Shown here in pieces: positions 5,838-9,250 of a DNA stretch of 9,250 nucleotides. The position numbers and the translations under genes are program-made. Under the pieces are notes generated by a model. The model saw nothing but the letters and a program-made list of their open reading frames with translations. It made no database searches and was not told the DNA's origin. The DNA comes from Coprothermobacter sp. (GTDB taxonomy: Bacteria; Coprothermobacterota; Coprothermobacteria; Coprothermobacterales; Coprothermobacteraceae): contig DUSQ01000005.1 in NCBI GenBank assembly GCA_012842545.1, positions 1 through 9,250 of the forward strand, written 5' to 3'. How positions within the stretch are numbered: position 1 is the first letter of the stretch; each line of letters starts with the position of its first letter.

Positions 5838-7193
5838 ATGTCCGTTTTAAACTTTATTGTTAACGAGATTCTCAGCAAGCCTGCATTATTAGTAGGTTTG
5901 ATGTCATTTGTTGGGCTTGTCGCTTTGAGGAAGTCCTTTAGCGATGTTCTTAGCGGTACAGTGAAGACTATTTTGGGGTTCCTGATTCTGTCTGCTGGAG
6001 CCAGTGTGGTCATTTCCACATTGGGCCCGCTGGAAGTTATGGTTAAGGAGGCTTTTAACCTTCATGGCGTAATTCCCACCAACGAAGCAATTGTAGCGCT
6101 TGCACTGAAGGATTTCGCAACGGAAGTGGCTGCCATAATGGCGCTGGGTTTTGTAGTGAATTTGATATTTGCTTTGATTACACCTGCTAAGTTCGTTTTC
6201 CTGACCGGTCATCACTTGCTTTACATGGCTACAGTTCTGGCTGTGGTTATTGGCAGCGCAGGAATAAAAGGGGCAAATTTGATCATTTTGGGAGCCATTC
6301 TTCAAGGTACCATAGCCACCGTTATGCCAGCCTTGTTGCATCCATTTACTAAGAAACTCACTAACGATGCTGGTTTTGCTTTAGGTCACTACAATTCACT
6401 GGGATATTTGGTTTCCGCACTTATTGGTGGCTTGGTGGGGAAGGGGAGTAGATCCACAGAAGACATAAAGGTCCCAGAGAATCTCTCTTTCTTGAAAGAG
6501 CCTTTAGTCATCACAAGTGTTGTCATGATCATCATTTATGTATTTCTTGCGTTAATGGCAGGCCCAGCCGTACTCGAGGAGTTCGCCGAGGGTGGAAATT
6601 ACATTATGTATGCAATTATGCAAGGTCTGACATTTGGAGCCGCCATAGGCATCATCATTTACGGTGTGAGAATGATACTGGCGGAATTGGTCCCAGCTTT
6701 CCAAGGCATTGCTCAGAGCTTGATTCCAAATGCGGTCCCTGCACTTGATTGCCCAACGGTATTTCCTTACGCGCCCAACGCTGTGGTTGTAGGTTTCATA
6801 TTCAGCGTCATTGGTGGAATCGTGGGTATGTTCTTGGTAGGACCTCTGGGATTGGCACTAATTATTCCAGGCATGATTCCGCATTTCTTTGATGGCGGTA
6901 CGGCCGGTGTTTATGGGAACTCCACGGGAGGGCTAACAGGCGCCATTCTGGGGTCCTTCGTAAACGGGCTTTTGATAACGTTCTTACCAGCGCTACTGCT
7001 TTCTTTCATGGGAAATCTTGGATTAGCTAATACAACCTTCGGAGATACTGATTTTTGCTGGGCTGGTATTTTAGGTGGGAGCCTATCAAGATTGGGAACT
7101 GCCGGAGCATACGTGGGTATAATCTTAGTAAGCGTGATTCTTCTGGCTATTGCCAGTGTTGTTTCGGTCCGCACAAGCAAATCAGTAGCATAG
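5838..7193 (+). CDS. ulaA: PTS transporter IIC, ascorbate (UlaA/SgaT) family
   Basis: This membrane permease of the PTS-AG (ascorbate-galactitol) superfamily imports an ascorbate-like or related substrate while it is phosphorylated by IIB. It has 451 residues (E. coli UlaA: about 465) and many hydrophobic segments across its length. Recognisable family stretches include LRKSFSDVLSGTVKTILGF near the N-terminus, TGHHLLYMA at 123-131, GFALGHYN at 179-186, YGVRMILAELVPAF at 275-288, LIPNAVPALDCPTVFPYAPN at 295-314 and FFDGGTAGVYGN at 350-361. The start at 5838 is decided by GAGGAGGAGG at 5821-5830 with seven spacer bases; an upstream in-frame GTG at 5781 overlaps the promoter. IIB follows after 12 bases. 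No IIA gene lies in the window. The substrate is unproven, since many bacteria carry UlaA homologues without ascorbate catabolic genes. Confidence 0.92.
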   Translation: MSVLNFIVNEILSKPALLVGLMSFVGLVALRKSFSDVLSGTVKTILGFLILSAGASVVISTLGPLEVMVKEAFNLHGVIPTNEAIVALALKDFATEVAAIMALGFVVNLIFALITPAKFVFLTGHHLLYMATVLAVVIGSAGIKGANLIILGAILQGTIATVMPALLHPFTKKLTNDAGFALGHYNSLGYLVSALIGGLVGKGSRSTEDIKVPENLSFLKEPLVITSVVMIIIYVFLALMAGPAVLEEFAEGGNYIMYAIMQGLTFGAAIGIIIYGVRMILAELVPAFQGIAQSLIPNAVPALDCPTVFPYAPNAVVVGFIFSVIGGIVGMFLVGPLGLALIIPGMIPHFFDGGTAGVYGNSTGGLTGAILGSFVNGLLITFLPALLLSFMGNLGLANTTFGDTDFCWAGILGGSLSRLGTAGAYVGIILVSVILLAIASVVSVRTSKSVA

Positions 7194-7205
7194 GAGGAGT
7201 TTTGA

Positions 7206-7508
7206 ATGTCTTCGAACGGAAGAAAGAAGCTGTCCATATTGGCTGTTTGCGGCATGGGTTTAGGTTCTGGTGTTGTTCTTAAGATGACCATTGAGAAAGT
7301 CCTAAAAGAGCTCGGTGTTAATGCCACTGTGAACGTTTCAGATGTAAGCAGTGCCAAGTCCCAGAGTGCTGATATTGTAGTCACTTCGCCTGAATTTGCT
7401 AGCTCTTTTTCCAGCTCAAAAGAAAAACTGGTTCTCATAAAGAACTATGTTGATGCCAAAGAAATGAAAGAGAAACTCCAGGAAGTGTTAAAAGAGCTAC
7501 AAGAATAG
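7206..7508 (+). CDS. ulaB: PTS IIB component, lactate/ascorbate type
   Basis: This small cytoplasmic phosphocarrier accepts phosphate from IIA on a cysteine and passes it to the substrate bound by IIC. It has 100 residues, normal for stand-alone IIB proteins. The phosphorylation loop AVCGMGLGSG places the active cysteine at residue 15, after a first beta strand (KKLSILAVC), and the rest alternates strands and helices in the expected Rossmann-like order, ending in a Lys/Glu-rich helix. The start ATG at 7206 has AGGAGGAG at 7192-7199, which overlaps the IIC stop codon, so the two are co-translated. A strong terminator follows it, so this operon ends with IIB and contains no IIA gene. Confidence 0.93.
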   Translation: MSSNGRKKLSILAVCGMGLGSGVVLKMTIEKVLKELGVNATVNVSDVSSAKSQSADIVVTSPEFASSFSSSKEKLVLIKNYVDAKEMKEKLQEVLKELQE

Positions 7509-7534
7509 GAGCACCCGGAGCACAAGGAAAATCC

Positions 7535-7574
7535 GGCCCAGAGCCGTTTGTCAAGGCTCTGGGCCCTTGCTTTT
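7535..7574 (+). terminator. Rho-independent terminator of the PTS operon
   Basis: GGCCCAGAGCC (7535-7545) and GGCTCTGGGCC (7555-7565) form a perfect 11-bp stem with a 9-base loop, followed by CTTGCTTTT. It lies 26 bases after the IIB stop. The stem could also stop the convergent - strand operon, where GGATTTTCC follows it. The remaining non-coding bases up to 7637 hold nothing else I can identify. Confidence 0.88.
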
Positions 7575-7637
7575 GAAACATAATGCACATTATCGGAAGT
7601 ACTGTTGATAAAAATCTGCCTGTTTCTTTGTTTGAGT

Positions 7638-8585
7638 CTAATCTGGCAAAGGTTTGACGCTTATCTTTGATCCACTCCATACCTTTAGCCTAAAAAGGGC
7701 CGCAGTGCTTACCGCTGTTTGATCCACAGCGCTGTGCACATATACTTTCATTAAAATAGGATTTGCACTTTCATTATTGGGGTTACCTACAAGGCAACGG
7801 GAAAACGAAGCTGCACATTGTTGCGTCATGAGAGCAAAAAGGTCTGTGTTGATAACGATAGTATCGTCATCAATTTCTGGATTGTCCACGAAGTCACTTA
7901 TTATGGGAAGCATTGTGACTGTGAGTTCAAACTCCTTTTCCACCCAATGGTTATCGCTGGACGTAGGCTCTCCTTCTTCCTCAACAAGGTTACATTCACC
8001 CACTACACCTACCCCAGCTAAGGAGTCGGTGGCCACGACACTTTCCTCTCTGTAACTTCCGAGTGAAATAACTCCAAGCCTAAGAAAATCTGCAACTGTC
8101 TCTATTACCATGTATTCAGCCACACCGGCATCCAGCGCTGCTTCCCTTAATGATAATCCTTTTAGTAGTGAAGTCATGACGTTCCACTGTTTGTTTGGTA
8201 TGCAGAACGTCTGCGTCCTACTTAGTATGACCATTGGCTCGACCGTCCGGTCAACGGAATCTATAAAAGCTGAAGCTTCCAGAAAGGCCGCTTGTTCTGT
8301 ATTGTATCGAGCAAGCAATTCCTCAAAGGAAGCGTTTAGGTTGTTCCTGATGGTGCATTCCGTAGCTACCGGCGTTATTTCAACTTCGCCTTCTGTCACA
8401 AACATTGCTGCAACAAAAGCTTCAGGTCCTCTCAACTTTCTGTATACAGCGAATACTGGTTCACCTCCCTCGAAAAAAACAGTCAGCGAAGGCTCGACCA
8501 TTTTAAGCATGACTACCTTGTCTTTGGCTCTCATCGCGAGCCCCATAAGCTCTGCCATGCTGAACTCCGAAAGGGATGCTTTCAT
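7638..8585 (-). CDS. DUF4388-like / winged-helix protein with unknown C-terminal domain
   Basis: The 315-residue product has three parts. Residues 1-100 fit the DUF4388 (PATAN-like) pattern: a start of ASLSEFSMAELMGLAM, then VFFEGGEPVFAVYR and a GPEAF segment. This domain is common in bacterial signalling and polarity proteins. Residues about 130-178 look like a winged helix (LLKGLSLREAALDAGVAEYMV...FLRLGVISLG). An acidic linker follows at about 180-217. Residues about 218-315 form a beta-rich domain that also ends the neighbouring upstream gene product. There is no signal peptide or membrane segment, so it is probably cytoplasmic. The ATG at 8585 is three bases after the upstream stop, and its Shine-Dalgarno GGAGAGGG (8600-8593) lies inside the upstream gene, so translation is coupled. 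Function is unknown; a scaffold or regulator is a guess from the domain types. Confidence 0.78.
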   Translation of the reverse strand: MKASLSEFSMAELMGLAMRAKDKVVMLKMVEPSLTVFFEGGEPVFAVYRKLRGPEAFVAAMFVTEGEVEITPVATECTIRNNLNASFEELLARYNTEQAAFLEASAFIDSVDRTVEPMVILSRTQTFCIPNKQWNVMTSLLKGLSLREAALDAGVAEYMVIETVADFLRLGVISLGSYREESVVATDSLAGVGVVGECNLVEEEGEPTSSDNHWVEKEFELTVTMLPIISDFVDNPEIDDDTIVINTDLFALMTQQCAASFSRCLVGNPNNESANPILMKVYVHSAVDQTAVSTAALFRLKVWSGSKISVKPLPD

Positions 8586-8588
8586 AGG

Positions 8589-9250
8589 CTATCCCTCTCC
8601 GTCTTGGGAAAGCTCTCTAATTACAGGAAATATGGTCAACGTTTGACCGTTCTTTGCACCAAGTTTAAGGAAGGCACCTACTGTCAAAGCTGCGGAAGCC
8701 ACTTGCCGTGACGGCACAAGCTTAACCAACAGTGGTCCTAAATCCGGCTTTTCTGGATTCAGGACATATGCATCAGTAACATGCTCTCCAAACTTTTCAA
8801 TAATCTGTTGGAACAAATCGCTACTGATAGCTAAACATGTATCGTTAATCGCATCTCCGGATCCCAAGCTTGCCCCAAAAGGCAGGACACTTACCGCTGC
8901 GCTGATCCCGTTCCCACTAAAAGTGGACACCTTCTCAGATGGTTCGGCCCTGCTCGCACCATTGCCCTGATTAGGCTTTTTTACTGGTGTTACAACAGGC
9001 CGATCTTTACTCTCCTGACGTGTAAAAGGATTCTGACCTGTTTGGCCAGCGTGCTGTTCTGTAAATCTGTTTGACACAACAGTTGCTCTTACCTGCCCAG
9101 TATGGCCAACTACAGGTTCGGTAGTAGGTATCTTACCTTCCACTGGAGTATGTCCAACTACAGGTTCAGTAGTGGGTATCTTACCTTCCACTGGAGTATG
9201 TCCAACTACAGGTTCAGTAGTGGGTATCTTACCTTCCACTGGAGCGTGCC
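8589..9250 (-). CDS. Repeat-linker protein with shared C-terminal domain, 5' end outside window
   Basis: The reading frame is open to the right edge, so the N-terminus is missing; the GTG at 9239 is just a Val codon inside a repeat. The visible part begins with three copies of a 16-residue repeat (PVEGKIPTTEPVVGHT) and the edge of a fourth. A polar, Gln/Pro/Thr-rich linker of about 65 residues comes next, then a compact beta-rich domain of about 95 residues (VSVLP...DTCLAISSDLF...GPLLVKLV...VGAFLKLGAKNGQTLTIFP). That domain matches the C-terminus of the downstream DUF4388-like protein. The repeat-rich, low-complexity linker suggests a tether between folded domains. The gene is coupled to the next one by a three-base gap. 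The family is not recognised. Confidence 0.75.
   Translation of the reverse strand, partial: HAPVEGKIPTTEPVVGHTPVEGKIPTTEPVVGHTPVEGKIPTTEPVVGHTGQVRATVVSNRFTEQHAGQTGQNPFTRQESKDRPVVTPVKKPNQGNGASRAEPSEKVSTFSGNGISAAVSVLPFGASLGSGDAINDTCLAISSDLFQQIIEKFGEHVTDAYVLNPEKPDLGPLLVKLVPSRQVASAALTVGAFLKLGAKNGQTLTIFPVIRELSQDGEG
9100..9250 (-). repeat. 48-bp in-frame tandem repeat (3 units plus partial)
   Basis: Units lie at 9100-9147, 9148-9195 and 9196-9243, and a fourth starts at 9244. Units 2 and 3 are identical over all 48 bases; unit 1 differs at three positions, all silent or nearly so. Each unit encodes PVEGKIPTTEPVVGHT. The array runs out of the window. Confidence 0.95.

Noticed and set aside
5904..6341. 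145-codon open frame antisense to ulaA
   Set aside because: Composition rich in Gln, Asn, His and Cys is typical of a shadow frame; the + strand is clearly UlaA.
6911..7438. 175-codon open frame on the - strand opposite ulaA/ulaB
   Set aside because: It lies antisense to two confidently identified PTS genes, crosses both, and its translation has low-complexity, non-family-like sequence.
8110..8646. 178-codon open frame on the + strand opposite the DUF4388-like gene
   Set aside because: Serine-rich shadow frame with no Shine-Dalgarno; the opposite strand encodes recognisable domains and a coupled start.
9100..9250. CRISPR array
   Set aside because: The 48-bp units are contiguous with no spacers and are in frame within an open gene.

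Overview
The window reads as a bacterial chromosome segment of moderate GC. Most genes have strong purine-rich Shine-Dalgarno sequences (AGGGGAGGG, AGGAGGTGG, GAGGAGGAGG) and TATAAT-type promoters. The gene set (an acetoin-dehydrogenase-type complex, lipoate salvage, an ascorbate-family PTS permease) fits an anaerobic fermenter of the Firmicutes or of a deep-branching thermophilic lineage such as Coprothermobacter or Thermotogae-like groups. That placement is inference; no rRNA or other phylogenetic marker is present.

Layout. (1) Positions 1-730: an unrecognised two-helix membrane protein on the + strand, whose only good promoter lies directly on its likely ATG (possible leaderless mRNA). (2) Positions 740-3370: a + operon encoding an E2 acyltransferase core without a lipoyl domain, an AcoX-type NAD-kinase-like protein, and a short lipoate-protein ligase. 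(3) Positions 3357-3403: a 19-bp perfect palindrome, probably a two-way terminator. (4) Positions 3421-5660: a - strand operon encoding E1 alpha, E1 beta and a free-standing 75-residue lipoyl domain. (5) Positions 5661-5837: a divergent promoter region with an operator-like inverted repeat and a leader hairpin. (6) Positions 5838-7508: a + operon for PTS IIC (UlaA family) and IIB, followed by a clear terminator. (7) Positions 7638-9250: two coupled - strand genes, a DUF4388-like/winged-helix protein and a partial protein with a 48-bp tandem-repeat linker. Both end in the same unrecognised domain of about 95 residues.

How the parts fit. The two convergent operons together supply E1 alpha, E1 beta, an E2 core and the lipoyl carrier of one 2-oxoacid/acetoin dehydrogenase, plus a ligase to load lipoate and the AcoX accessory. 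The E2 is split: its swinging lipoyl arm is a separate protein encoded in the opposing operon. E3 (dihydrolipoyl dehydrogenase) is not in the window. The PTS genes lack a IIA partner here. The right-hand pair looks like a regulatory or structural module, and its shared C-terminal domain is the least explained coding sequence in the window.
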